Origin: Vanilla planifolia
Taxonomy: Eukaryota; Streptophyta; Magnoliopsida; Asparagales; Orchidaceae
Assembly (NCBI GenBank): GCA_023846275.1
Contig: CM043875.1
Coordinates: forward strand, 41,880,633-41,944,632
Reading direction: 5' to 3'
Length of the DNA stretch: 64,000 bases
The notes under the pieces: model-generated
What the model was told of the DNA's origin: nothing
Seen by the model: the letters and a program-made list of their open reading frames with translations, nothing else
Database searches by the model: none
Translations under genes and position numbers: made by a program
Shown: positions 9,001-20,800 of the stretch, piece by piece
Numbering within the stretch: position 1 is the first letter of the stretch
Layout: each line of letters begins with the position of its first letter

Positions 9001-11553
9001 CTGCCTAGTGTTATGAACTGGATGGATGCCGGCTGGAGGTCATTTGATATGATGATTGGATCCAGAGGATGATGATTCAAGGGGAATCGGGCCCAGTACG
9101 TATATAACATATAAAATAATGGAAATGGAAATTTGGTATACATGTTTATCTGGTTTACTTTTGATACTGCATGACATTTGATATGAAGGTATTCATATGG
9201 TTTATTTTTCACCGCTTATGAGATAGATTTTGTTTTATCATGTTTCACGGCTTGTCTTTTATATCTGGAGATTTATTTTACTTGGTTACATAATGGATTT
9301 ATCTGCTGAGATATATATGTCTCATTAGTGCTTCATCACAGGTCATGTATCCACTACACCGAGAGCTGGGGATTATAATGGTACAGGAGAGGACTATACT
9401 CCTGACATATGAGAGGGGATAGATTTTTGGTGGGAGTGGATTTGGTTTCATTTTGGTACTTTTTGGTACTTCAGTTTTGTGGTTTATTGTATATATATAC
9501 AGTTTAATATACACATGTTTTCATTTCAGCTCCATGGTTTAGATTTGGTTAAAATGTTTTAAAAATATATGGGATTGGTTAGAGGGTTAGAATTGTCTCA
9601 CCGTCGGGCCCCCACCTAGGCATGGTTTGTCCTCACTCGAGATTATTTCTTATGCAGCATCCTTAATTTACTGTAGTTGGTAAGGTGGGGTGCCTGACAT
9701 TACTCTTTTAAAAGCACCCAAAAAAACTTAGCTTTTCTCTAACATGACACCTAATATTTTACACCTCTATAAACTAGTTGCATGCATCCACCTCTAAGAT
9801 TTCTTGATTGTAGTTGTCCCAAACATGTTTGCTTTTCATAAGACAAATTATGGATGGAAACAATCTCCAAGAATTTTATTTCAGTAATTGTTTGCTTATC
9901 TCATCAAGTATGGATTCAAAAACGTTGAGATTCTTCATTATCCATTTGTTATAGTGCCAACAATTTGCTATTTGTATTGGTTTATGTGGATGATTTGATT
10001 CACCATAAAAGATTCAGGTTAACAATGCATTATTATTCCTTTTAAAGCCTTTAACTGTCATGATTAGAGACAAAAGTTGCTTGCTTGGTTTGGAAGTCCC
10101 CAATGCAGCAAGAGGTTTGCTACTTTCTTGGGTAAGATATACTGTTGATGTGTTAAACAAATATGTTAGGCAACTTTGTAAGCTTTAATGGACTCCCATT
10201 GCTACAGAAGATAGTTCGTCTGAATCTGAAGGTAAATTACTTTAGGATCACACTGAATTCAGCAGTACTGTGGGAGGTCTCCAACATCTTATGATTTCTC
10301 GGCTAAAAAATTGCAGTTGTTATAAACAATGGCTGCAACTTCCTACAAAATCCTTGCACCTCTGATCTTCAGATAGCAAAGGGGATCCTTAGATATCTAA
10401 GAGGATCAGCAAATGATGGGCTAGTTTTTAATGCTTCAACTTCTGATGTAGTATATTGTTGTGATTCAAATTGGGCAGGTGGTCCCATTTATAAACGGCC
10501 TACAGCAGGAGTTTGCATATTTTTTTGGTTTGAATCTTCTTTGGTGGAAGGCCAAGGAGCAAACCACAGTTTCCAAATTTGATGTGAAGTTGCATATTGC
10601 ATCCTTGTCACATGTATTTTGGAGTATAAGTGGTTTTCTTATCGGTATAGAGAGCTTGGAGGAAATCTTGATGTTGCACCAATCATGTTTTGTGATAACA
10701 AATTTGCTCTTTTTTCCCTATAACTCGACTATTCTTTCCAAAAACCTATAACTGATTATCATTTTATTAGGAAGATGATTGTAAGAGGTGCTCTACGTCT
10801 TGAATAGTTACCATCTAATGCTCTGTCTTTAATACATACCATTTAAAGGACAACTTACTGATTTGTTCACTTCTTAATTGTCAGTTTGTTGTTCTTTGTT
10901 TCAAACTCAAGCTCAACTCCTCTTTAATTATTCTAGAATCTTCCGTTACAGTGACTTCAACGAATCGATAATTTTCCAATACATTGGACTTGAGAATAGT
11001 ACAATGTTTGAGTCTCGGAAGTATCTTCTCCCGCATATGTTAATGTGTATCGCACACTTCTCTATTTATCTTAGGTTTTCTTGCATGATTATGGTGATCT
11101 TCGCAGATACAAGCATCTCCTAATAATTAATTTCCCCCAGAACAATGTGAGAAGAGAAAATGACCAACGCTTCCATAAAAATGTAAATATTTAAGTATGA
11201 AATTTTACCAGTCAAGACAATAGCCTTGACATCATCCCTCTTCATTGCCTCCTTGTACTTCAACTTCAATTCAGCAATAACTGCAAGACAACAGTGAAAC
11301 ACCAAACAATGAGGTTAGTCCACAGGAACTAACACACACAATTAACGAGACCCCTAACTTCTTCCACTGGCTCAAATTCCAAAAAAATCGACACCAATTG
11401 CAGGAATGCCCGATCAAGATTGAAGAAATGAAGGAAAAGAAGATGCAGAAAATAGTTACTCGATGGAGACAGCGCATTAACGGGAGGATTCGACATCGTA
11501 ATGACCGCCACCCCGTCGCTTCCGACATCCATATCTACTCCAGCCCTCGCCAT
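1..11553 (-). CDS. AIM1: AIM1-type fatty-acid beta-oxidation multifunctional protein, N-terminal part (exons 1-8, cut by window edge)
   Basis: Plant MFPs of this family act in peroxisomes and carry 2-trans-enoyl-CoA hydratase and L-3-hydroxyacyl-CoA dehydrogenase activities. Exons on the minus strand: 11553-11460, 11280-11209, 1063-1001, 927-871, 771-704, 629-548, 458-403 and 33-1. All have GT/AG borders and the phases join without a stop, giving 525 nt or 175 residues. The protein starts [14 protein letters not shown]. It contains the crotonase signatures FSGGFDIN (about 61-68), GGGLEL (111-116) and ALPEL (132-136), then [14 protein letters not shown]. Glu115 and Glu135 stand 20 residues apart, as do the two catalytic glutamates of enoyl-CoA hydratases. 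The HKTGD segment after FDIN favours the AIM1 branch over MFP2. The dehydrogenase half lies beyond the window. I see no damage in the visible exons, so I treat it as a working gene. Intron 2 is about 10.1 kb and full of retroelements. Confidence 0.9.
3110..3545. other. CA/TG/CG-rich island in AT-rich intron sequence
   Basis: The island is packed with short GTGCA, TGCAC and CACACG words (for example GCACACG, CACGTGC, GTGCGCG). It is clearly richer in GC and CpG than its flanks, which are over 65 percent AT. An open frame of 94 codons at 3229-3513 crosses it, but its product is dominated by Cys, His, Ala and Thr of the kind such words generate, and I match it to no protein. It may be a degenerate minisatellite or an inserted fragment. 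Confidence 0.4.
5862..6113 (+). repeat. Probable 5' LTR of the copia relic
   Basis: It starts TGTTAG, ends in TTTCA, and sits two bases before the primer-binding site at 6116. The length of about 250 bp suits a short copia LTR. The boundary is inferred from the terminal dinucleotides and the binding site, since the matching 3' LTR is badly decayed. Confidence 0.55.
6241..6389 (+). repeat. Tandem duplication of a 75-bp unit in copia gag/leader region
   Basis: Units 6241-6315 and 6316-6389 are nearly identical; one clear difference is TGTATT versus TGAATT. They lie just after the primer-binding site and the gag start. The near identity, in an otherwise heavily mutated element, suggests that the duplication is younger than the insertion. 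Confidence 0.85.
6633..6866 (+). pseudogene. Copia gag-to-integrase remnant
   Basis: This is a 77-codon open stretch. The first half resembles the copia gag region ([11 protein letters not shown], then [12 protein letters not shown]). It then passes directly into an integrase-like segment ([19 protein letters not shown]). The zinc knuckle, protease and first part of integrase, normally between these, are missing, so this is an internal deletion product. It ends at a stop at 6864-6866. Confidence 0.6.
7804..8440 (+). other. Putative intron within the solo LTR
   Basis: A strong donor (CAAG|GTAAGA) lies at 7804. An AT-rich tract leading to CCTTGTAG|GG ends at 8440. The sister LTR has a matching donor (GAAG|GTGAG, 22799) and acceptor (CTTGTAG|GA, 23155), while the sequence between differs in length (637 versus 357 bp). 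Preserved ends with a variable interior fit an intron in the element's leader RNA, but no transcript was seen. Confidence 0.35.
8800..9010 (+). repeat. Three tandem hairpin modules in solo LTR 1
   Basis: The modules are 8800-8860, 8896-8948 and 8950-9010. The outer two are closed by CACTAGG/CCTAGTG, the middle one by CACCAGG/CCTGGTG, so the T-A pair becomes C-G on both arms. Inside, GCAG pairs with CTGC. In the outer modules TATC/GATA and GATC/GATC (GGTC/GATC in module 3) stack under a TTCG loop. The 5' strand of each module carries a bulge with the common CTAGCGGATG word. Confidence 0.8.
9700..10860 (+). pseudogene. Copia reverse transcriptase/RNase H remnant
   Basis: Broken frames carry ordered copia landmarks: WKQSPR near 9855, a YVDDL-like box near 9980, an ILRYLRGS motif near 10395, a DSNWAGG-type RNase H motif near 10475, and [12 protein letters not shown]-like and QLTDLF-like tails near 10770-10865. 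Several stops and shifts break it, so it cannot be active. Confidence 0.75.
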
Positions 11554-11830
11554 GACTCCTATTCAGAACTTCGCTCCGATCAAGGGATCGCCGGCCTTCG
11601 AACTTCTCCCCGCTTAGATTCGAGCACGCATAAGCAAAACAACACGAAAAGAAGCAATTTAACCGTCGCGTTGTCCGTAATGCGCATTGGCTATTTTGGT
11701 AAATAGACACTCCCGACAGGAATGTGAAATGGAATGACCATTGACCTGAGATGACCTGCGAAGAGCAGCGAGTTTGGTAGGTTGGAGCGAGGGGTGGACC
11801 CAACTTTAGATAAGCCGTTAAAATTTTCGA
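11554..11830 (-). promoter_or_regulatory. 5' flank / probable promoter of the AIM1-like gene
   Basis: This stretch immediately upstream of the ATG is richer in CpG and GC than the AT-rich DNA beyond about 11830, as often seen at plant promoters and 5' leaders. I see no TATA box that I would place with confidence, so the transcription start is unknown. Confidence 0.4.
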
Positions 11831-14800
11831 ACTACCACCAAATGACGGTTGGATGTTTAATTAAGGAAAACCGAGGAAACTACTGGCTTTTGTAGTCTGA
11901 CCCCTTGACTCGTTGATGCAAGAAAGTTTCGAGGGAGTTTAATGTTTCAGGATCTCGTCAACGGTCAATTGGTTTGAAACTAACCAAATTTTGGCCGGGC
12001 GTAATTCTATTTATAAAATTATGTTAAGACCGCTATGATGATTCACACAAGGGATTTCTCATTGAATTTAAAAAATTATAAATTATAAATTAACATTCAA
12101 AATATAAATTATCATAAACTATAAATTATATTACTATATTACAAGCAAAAAGATAGGCATAAAAGAGTAATCACAAGTAACTTAGCATAAAAGTCACCAA
12201 AAACTTTACAAAATATGATGTCTTAAAGTTTCATAAAATTTAGATCAATTATTATTCATCGAAATCTTAAATAATAGCAAGGTAGTGAAAGAATGATTCT
12301 TTTTCAAATATAAAGGATTAATTAATAAGGAGATCTCTTAAAAACCAACTTGGCTTCGAACTCTTTGGAAATGGACAAAAAAAGCGAAAGTTGATAAATA
12401 ATATAGTAAGCCAAAAAGTTACTTGTGTGAGAAATATAAGATGAAAATGAATATGAAACATAAAAGATAAGTAGAAAATATTCAAAAACATTGTAAGAAC
12501 AAACATTGAATTCATCTCATAATGTCTTCCCATATTAGCCTTTTTGAATACTATGCATTAAGAAGGAAGAAAATGCTTTCTAAAAGCTTACAATCAAACT
12601 AAATACATTCTTAGTCATCATTTATAAATATTACACGGATATCATTTAAGTAAAAGTTATATCACCTTGGAAAGTAAGATAAGCAACTTAAAATGTACCA
12701 AAACATGCAATTTCTCCAATGTTGACTAAGACTTACCACTCAAAGTGGTCTACTTGATTACCTAAGATAATTGTCTATTAACCACCTTATGAGATTAAGA
12801 GATATGGTTGATGAGTTGGCCTGGCCAATCCAATTAAATGTGGCACCTATTACAATTGTTTTGATTATACTAATTCAATTAATCTACCTAAAAACTATTG
12901 TGTGATATAAAATAACAATAAAATATAGAAAGGTTCAAACTATTCATCAAAATAACAATAATATTCTAGGCAATTATATGATAGTTCTAAACATTAGATA
13001 ATCAATCTAGCACAATCAAAAAAATTAAAACAAACACATAGATATAAGTTTCAACATGATGGTGCACATATAATAACTTACACAACTTAATGCATCGTGA
13101 TCATTTTGAATCAATATGTCCAACACATAAAAAAATTGAAACGTGCAATAATATTATGGCCTCCACTTAAAAATTATGACACAAACTAATAAATCTATAA
13201 ATTATCTCCAAATATTGATAGTAGTTTTCTAATACTAAAAATATCTAGATTATTTATAATTATACTGAATTGGTAAAACTCATCCTCCAAGCTTTGCACT
13301 AAAGAAAACCTAAAAATTTTGATGAGAAGTACGAACATATTTACTTCTTTAAACACATCTACTTAGCTATAGTTTTGATACTTATCAAATGTATAATACA
13401 TTTTTGGATACAACATATAAATGATTGATAATATTAAGAGATATTGAAATAAACTATAAAAAATAATAATGATGCACTGATAACCAAACGTAATCTTTGA
13501 TATGAAGCAACAATGAAGTAGAATTTATCACGTTATTGAGTGTATAGAGGGGTGGTAATTCATCGTGAAATCTTAAAAAATATATATATATCCTATCATT
13601 TTGCTCATCATCCACCAAGTAGAGTGGAAAATGTCTATCACTAGGAGTTGTTGAATATCTTGCCATAGTACTTACAAATTAATGAGATGAAAATAAAATT
13701 TTTTGAATTATTTATGTTTTTGAAATTTTATAAAATTTTGTAAAATTTTTTAGAATATTTTAATTTATATTTAGAGTATCATACAATATAATAATAATTG
13801 ATTGTATTATATGATCAAGAAAAAAGTAACAAATAAGTTTTAATGAAGATTATTATATAATATAATTAAAGGCATTGTGCACTATGATAGAAAATGAATA
13901 ACTAAACTAAATTAACTAAAACAGATTATACAAATAAGACTAGAAACCTTTTAAAAAGTGTGATCATATGTCAAATAGTGCATTACTATAATGGGTTAAA
14001 CAAGTACGAATAAAAAAGTGAGAAGAATTAGATCATAAGATATGACAACAATAATTATACAGTGTGATCAAGTGAGAAGTATAAGAAACATTTTGATAAT
14101 TGGATTTAGTTAATATGGTATAATATTAGGAAATCGTACAAGCCAATCAATTTAGAGGGTTTAATTGAGAGTATCGAAGGGTAACAATAGTGACCATCCA
14201 TAGTACGATGTAATGAGAATATTTGAGCTAATTAAACGATAATAGATTATACTTATATAAATATATAGATCATATAAGTATGATATATATAATTAATATT
14301 AGATTAATAGAAATATCAAACATCATATACTATGAAAGTGAATGAATCGTATGGTATAACATTATATAATCAAAAAGTTTTTAAAACCAAAGTAACAAAA
14401 AACTGCAATAATCGACACAAAAGGAGAGTCCAATTGATAATAAACCCAAAAATTTGAAAGGGGAAGAAGGTGAAGGGACATTCATATGGATATACATAGT
14501 CATTGGAAACATATTAAAGGCTAGGAATACAAGGAGACACAATATGCTTATAAAGAAGGGCGGGGCCATGACTTAGACAAATGTTTTGGAAATTTACAAA
14601 TGTTAGCTTTAATCAAAGGGTGGTGGAGAAAGGAAGAGAGGAGGAAGTTCTTTCAAGAAATTTGAGAAGAAAATCATGTGAATTGAGCAAGAATTAAAGA
14701 AAAATCAAGAAGAGAAGGAAGATAATCCATGGTGTGATCACCATGTGGGAAATAAAAAGTAGACAATCTTGTATGTTTATATATGTGCACGATGTATGAT

Positions 14801-17800
14801 GTTTACTAGGTGTAGAGCCTTAGGGTATGATTTTAAATGAATTGCTTAAGGATGATTGATTTCTTTGAATTGTAATGACTTGTTAAAATAGTTAATTACA
14901 CATGCTTTGCTTAAACATAATATCTTTGAGATAATGTGTTTATATATTTTATCTATTTTAAAGCTATTAAGATAATTTCACAAAAAAAAAATGAGAAAAA
15001 GATATATAACAAATCATTTGTGTTAAATAGACACCAAAAAAGAAATGTGAAAGATTAAGATATCAAAAGAGAAACAAAGTACAAAGAGAAAGAGAAAAAA
15101 ATTTAGTAAAGAAAATGACAAAGTTCTAAAGATATGATTATCTAAAATGACAACCAACATTCTAGAATGATGGTTCCAAATATGAGCCAATTGAGTCATT
15201 TATTTAGGCTATTTACATTGGAATAACTTGTTCCTAAAAATGTCTAATATATTATGAAAAGATCTTGCCTTAAGTAAATTTCTAAAAGTGATGAATAGTT
15301 AAAATAATTAAAGTCAATTTCAAAAGAAAATAAAAAGATAAAAGAAATAAAAACTTGTATATGAAAAATTAGTTTTTCTTTCATAATATTCTTTCACATG
15401 CTCATTATATTGTAATATGTATAATTGCTCTCATCATGCAGTAAGATCAAAAATTATTTTCTTCACATATATGTGCATGTATTGCCACTATATCGGTGAT
15501 GGTTGGCTTAACCTATTTTTGGCCCAATACTTTCGGGTTAAACTAAAGCTCATCACAAAACTATCGAGGAGCATGAGAAAAAACACATTATTATATTATA
15601 TAGAGAATGCTTATCTTTACTTTCCAGTTGTGTTGTTGCTACAATATTTTATTTTACTAGAATAGATAGACTTATATTATATCATTATTTTGTTATATTT
15701 TATGGCATTCATAATTTAAATGTGCTTATATGATTTTTTAAAGGTTGTTTGATAGTTACTCTCATTATAAAGATTTTTTATTTTCTTCTTATATGATATA
15801 AAAAGTGGTTTTAAATGTGAAAATATTTTTTATACTAGTGATGTGATTTCATTTTAAAAGTGATTTTATTGTAAAAGAATTTTCAATTTGCTTCCAATGT
15901 ATTCTAAATGATTCTTTTAAAAGAGTTTTAATTTTTTATGCTACATAGTTTTAAAAATAAAAAAAGAAAGGAAAAATTTAATGTATTTCAAAATATAAAA
16001 GAATAAATAAGAGAACTAGGTGACATAACACCAAATCTGAGAAGAGCTAGGTAAAAGGATCACCACATTAAGTTAACTTGAAATTATGGATTATCATTTA
16101 GTAAAATTATTAGTTTTAATCCACTAACTTTTTGTCCACCATTAAGTTATGGTTAGTTGATAAGATGAACTCATTGAGGCTAATGAGTAAGGTGATTGGA
16201 CTTGTGACACAGTGTACCAATGCATGGAATAAGAAAACTAGTAAGCTCAATTGGTACAAGTGTCATTCACTTAGAAGAAAGGCATGTAACAAGCTTTGAA
16301 ATTAGGGAAGAAACAAGTTCTGAAGCATGCTTTGATAGTCATGTCATCACCAAATTTTTATTACTCATTTTTATTTTGAAATCATTTCATTAATAAGAAA
16401 ATACCTTTATTTTAAAGTCCTTATTTTCATACATGCCTTCTTTTGAAAACTATAAACCAAAAAATATTTTGTAAAGAAACCAAGCCATATGTTCCTTTGA
16501 AAAGCATAAGCTAAATAACCTTTGTGCAAGGTAAAACAACTCATAGTTTTTATTATTCTAGCAATAAAATGCAAGAAAATAAATTATCTCATTTATTATC
16601 AAGTGAATAAGCTAAATAAATAACAAGTTCTTACAACATAATTAAAATAAAGAAAAATTATAATATGATTCATGACAAATATTTTGTTATTATAGTAACA
16701 TTTGTTACAATCCTAATGTCCAAACCCCTAATAAATCATTTCTAATATAATATTAAAATCAATGAATTAAATAGCCAATTATTTATACTCATTACTTGTC
16801 CAGAATCTCATGAAGTACATCTATGTTATATGCAACTATTAAGTCAAAAATAGGCTAAGCCAATCAATGTAGCCCATAATCTCCATAAAAAAAATTGCAG
16901 AAGCTGGATAATGCTGCATGTTGGGTTCATAATACATCAATGTAAAACAACAAAAGAATATGCATTGTAGATATATAAAAACAAATGTGTATCAAGAATA
17001 CAATGCAATATATTATTTGGTGTACTTATTCCTTACTCTCAATTTGTTTCCATTGATCAATTAACTTTTTTTTAATTTAAAATTCATATTCTTATTAATC
17101 TTGGATTGTCATCACTATTTTGGGCTTAACAAGTTAGTTCTCACCTTCAATTACATCTTTTATGAGTTGTGCCTCTTTTAAGATTGCACTCTAATAGTAT
17201 ATTTCATCAGGTATGTTCTATCTCAATTAAGAATACACTATATGAATATACTTGACCTATAATAATACTATTAGGAAATTCTCTCATCTTTGAGTACATC
17301 TTTTGTAGGTATTAGTTTAAAAGTATGCTTTATAACTATACTTGACCTATAATATTTCCTTTTGAAACTTTTTTCTCCAAACGATTTTACCTAACTAATT
17401 TTAGAATATTTCATAGTTGGTATTATTTTATTATTAAAAAAAATTATTTATAAATTCCCCTTTTATTTTTCAAAAAATATGCCATTATACATTCTAAAAT
17501 TAGAAGCAAACATATACAACACTAAAGTAATGTATATAATCCATTTCTAAGAGAAATCAAATTATTGAATAATATGATAATTCTTAACCAAGAGTTTTTT
17601 ACATTAAGATGATTCATAATAAATCTTTTTATGACATCTTAATCTCACTATATTAAAATATTATCTTCTCAAATAACTTTATCTCGACTCGAGTAGTTTT
17701 TGTCCATCACATAAGGGCCTTTGTAATATAGTCATCAATCTCAGAACTACACCAACCCCAACATGATTAACCAATACATTGTCATGGGATCCCATGCAGG

Positions 17801-20800
17801 TTTGCACAGAAGCCACTCCTTAATGATTTCTCTCCTTTAAGATATCACCTCATTTCCACTCCATGCCATATTCAAATATTACAAGCCTCCATTATTCATT
17901 TGGTGGTTTATTTTCAAACTACATTAGACTAATAGAGTCAGTTCTTATATGAATTATGACATATTATTTTCATTATATCGAGGTATTGTCCCTAGTATGG
18001 CCTCATCTTAATCCTGTTGAATTCTTGGTTCATGTACCACTAATTTGATGATAATAAAACTATTTTATTAATATATATTTTTTAATTATTTTAAATCATG
18101 TATCTCAAGATTAAATAATTGAATCATTGGAGAAACTTGGTCTTGATCAAAAGGACTTGATGGTGGTGTTTAGTTTAAACTATAACTTTTATTAAAAAAA
18201 ACATAAAGCTTGAGCACACTTGGATAAGATTTTTATGGAGTTTCTTTATTTTTTATTAGAAACTAAGACTTATAACATTATATTAAGATAATAGGACTAT
18301 GATGAAGTTTTGAGTGAGTGAACTAAAGATTTTTATACCACTTTTTTATACATTTAAGTAAGCCTAGGGCATGCATTTCATCTTATTTTTCTAATATAAA
18401 AATATGCCTTAATAAAGATTAAAAATATAGATTTACATTAACAATACATGATTAATATACTTAAAATATAAAATGTTAAGTTTGTATTAAAATGGTCATA
18501 TTGTTTAGTATGATGAATCTATTATACAATATGACTAGTTTAGTTGTATGAATGAAAGAGGAAATGATGATCCTATTGGGCATATCATAAGGAGTTTCAT
18601 CTCATCATATAATATACTCTCACTTATTATATTATATAATTATTTTGATTGTTAATCACTTCTAGTTAGAGTATGATTTTGTATCTTATAATATGATTCT
18701 ATTAAGTTAAAAGTGTGCATTTGGTAAAGTTGAGAGAAGGCATAGTTGAATAGTATGATGCATTGGATAATTAATTTATTTGTGGACATATTCCAATATG
18801 ATCATTGGATTGAACAATACAATTAGTGATGTTATGTAATGTTTAGTTTGACAAAAGTTTAAATAATTATAATATAGCAGCTGAAGAATGTTTGAAGCCA
18901 TCAAAGAGTTTGTCAATACTTATATAAAAGGGTTCAAACATAAACAATAGGTTAACAAATATTTTCATACCATTTAGAAGGAATTAACTTTAAAGATCTT
19001 TGTGATTCTTGAGGATTTGACTTGAGAATTGAGTTGAAGTGAAAGAGTATTATTTATATTCTTTACACAACCAACCTTCAAATTTAGGCATTGGACTAAT
19101 TTCATAATATCTTCTATATTATTTTAACATGTTTTAGTTGTATAGTATCTTTGTATTTGAGGTTTTCATTATAACTTTTGTCTCTTTGTTGAAATTTGTT
19201 TTTTGATGTTTTACTTGGACTATTAGCCATTATTTTAGAAATCTTTTATTTTATGATTTATAGGGTTATTTGGTCCAATGTTGTCAGTTTCTTTAGGCCA
19301 GTAATTGTAAAGTCTTTTGAAGCTATTCTTTGTAAAGTCTTTTAACTTAGTGTGGATGGTCTTTTGGCTTGACGTAGAGGTCAAGTTTGTAAGTTCTTTT
19401 GCTTAGTGTGAGTTTTTTCCTACTTATTTTTGCAAAAAAGTATTTTAATGTTTTTATTTAACATGTTTGATAATGGTGGATGTAGCTCCATGTGACATCG
19501 AATATCCTAAAAATCTTTTTATGTACTTTCTTAATTGTATGCTCCATAGTGTTTTTAAGATAAATAAGAGTTTTTAAAATATTTTTATAAGAGTAATTAA
19601 AAATTCTAAAGTACTTTTATTACTTTATTTAATATTGTTGAATTTATAATTTTTACAATTCATTGCCCTACATCTAGCTCCTATATTTTCAATAAACTTG
19701 AGTAAGTTTTACTTTTCACATAAGGACCCTTACAATATGATGACAATTCCCAAAACAATTTCAATCTTAACACATAAAGTTGTCATAAGATCCCATACAT
19801 GTTTGTCTCCAAAAAAGTCTCAATATTTTAAAACCAAGTTATCTTATAAACAAACTAAAATCTTTCTCTCAATTACTAAAGTGGAACAATTTATCCTTCC
19901 ACCTCTAAAAGCTTGACATAAGAGTTGCTCTTGTACTCTGTAAGTCTTTTTGCTTGGGTCATCACTTGATTTCCACTTCTTGCCTTCTTTGGCCATTATA
20001 TTATTTTTGAAAGCTTAATCACACCATTCTCTCCAATTCTTACACAATAGCTTACGATCCTCTCTGACTATTTAATGAATACTAAAAGCCTCATTCTGCA
20101 ACCTAATCCCTCACTTTATAATTTTAAATTTAAACCATCTGCATTTCTATCTATTCCCATGTCTATGGTTCCATAAATCAAGAAAATTATCAATTTCTCT
20201 ATCTTAACACACCAAATTTTAATATAATGGAGGTAATCCTATGCTTAATATTTCTTTTGTCTCTTAAAGGTTTCATATCTAAAGGTAACTTTTTTTGAGT
20301 GATTGTGATTGCTAGTTAATGTTAGTTACAAACAATTTTTTTGAATTTAGAAAATATTATATTTTAAATAAATTTTAGGTTAAATTTAATTTCCTAAATC
20401 TTTTCATACAAATGACCTTCAATAAATTTTGTGATTAAATACTCACAAAAATTTATCATCTTAATAATTTTTATATTTTTTTGACATTATTTAGTAATTT
20501 TTAGTAACTTTTCTAGTTTTAAAATCATTTAAATAATTCAGTTTCCATAAGTGTGATCTTCAAGATATGTTAAAGTTTTATAAAATTAATATCATTAAAA
20601 TTCGAATAAAATTTATTATTGTTCATAATTTTACCAATTTTTCTAACACCATCTGATAATTTTAATACTTTATAAAAAATATTGATTTTTAGAATGAGAG
20701 AGCCATAAGGGTGATTGACTTTGTATTGTAAAATTTTAAAATAGAAAGTTATGTAGATGATCTTGATGCTTATAACTATAGTTAATATTATAATAATTTT

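Larger units (their letters stand above)
7320..9699 (+). mobile_element. Solo LTR (2380 bp), Ty3/gypsy-like, inserted in the copia relic
   Basis: The LTR begins TGTAACAG and ends CTGACA. It is flanked by a perfect 5-bp target duplication TTACT at 7315-7319 and 9700-9704. Copia integrase sequence stops at the left edge and copia reverse-transcriptase remnants resume to the right, so this insertion is the younger event. No primer-binding site or internal region is present, as expected after LTR-LTR recombination. The family matches the shorter LTR at 22387-24245: both share the GAGCTCT-GTGAGACGA-type start, a CCGTCGGGYCCCCACC block near the end and three hairpin modules. Part of it (7640-8340) is GC-rich. 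Assignment to gypsy rests on size and end sequence only. Confidence 0.92.
5862..11105 (+). mobile_element. Degenerate Ty1/copia retrotransposon, interrupted by a solo LTR
   Basis: The element lies antisense to the AIM1-like gene. A probable 5' LTR begins TGTTAG at 5862 and ends about 6113. It is followed by a primer-binding site at 6116-6127 that matches the initiator-Met type (TGGTATCAGAGC) at 11 of 12 bases. A gag-like start (ATG 6144, MASPRNN) is followed by a gag C-terminal segment (6633-6740, YLLKTKS and FINDL). Integrase remnants run to 7319 (DFSRY near 6850, [11 protein letters not shown] near 7250-7290). After the nested LTR the reverse transcriptase and RNase H resume (WKQSPR about 9855, YVDDL about 9980, ILRYLRG about 10390, SNWAGG about 10470). 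Stops and frameshifts are frequent, and protease is absent. A 3' LTR end near 11105 is suggested by loose similarity to the 5' LTR end, without a convincing target duplication. Confidence 0.8.
1064..11208 (-). other. Intron 2 of the AIM1-like gene, retroelement-loaded (10.1 kb)
   Basis: This intron separates the exon ending VLTG (11209) from the exon starting with the YGGKFSGG segment (1063). The donor is GTAAAA and the acceptor is TCAG on the minus strand. The other visible introns of the gene are about 70 to 370 bp (exon 8 follows at 33), so the expansion is confined to this one. It holds a plus-strand Ty1/copia relic (about 5862-11105) carrying a nested solo LTR (7320-9699). The part from 1064 to about 5860 is AT-rich. 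I recognise no coding domain there apart from a compositionally odd CA/TG-rich island at about 3110-3545. Confidence 0.85.

Noticed and set aside
8800-9010. CRISPR-like array
   Set aside because: There are only three modules, they are different in length and contain internal pairing, spacers are absent or variable, and the setting is a plant LTR.
11329-11459. Extension of the AIM1-like first exon past codon 31
   Set aside because: Residues after NALSPS lose similarity at a GTAACT donor, and the next exon (11280-11209) joins in the right phase with the expected continuation.
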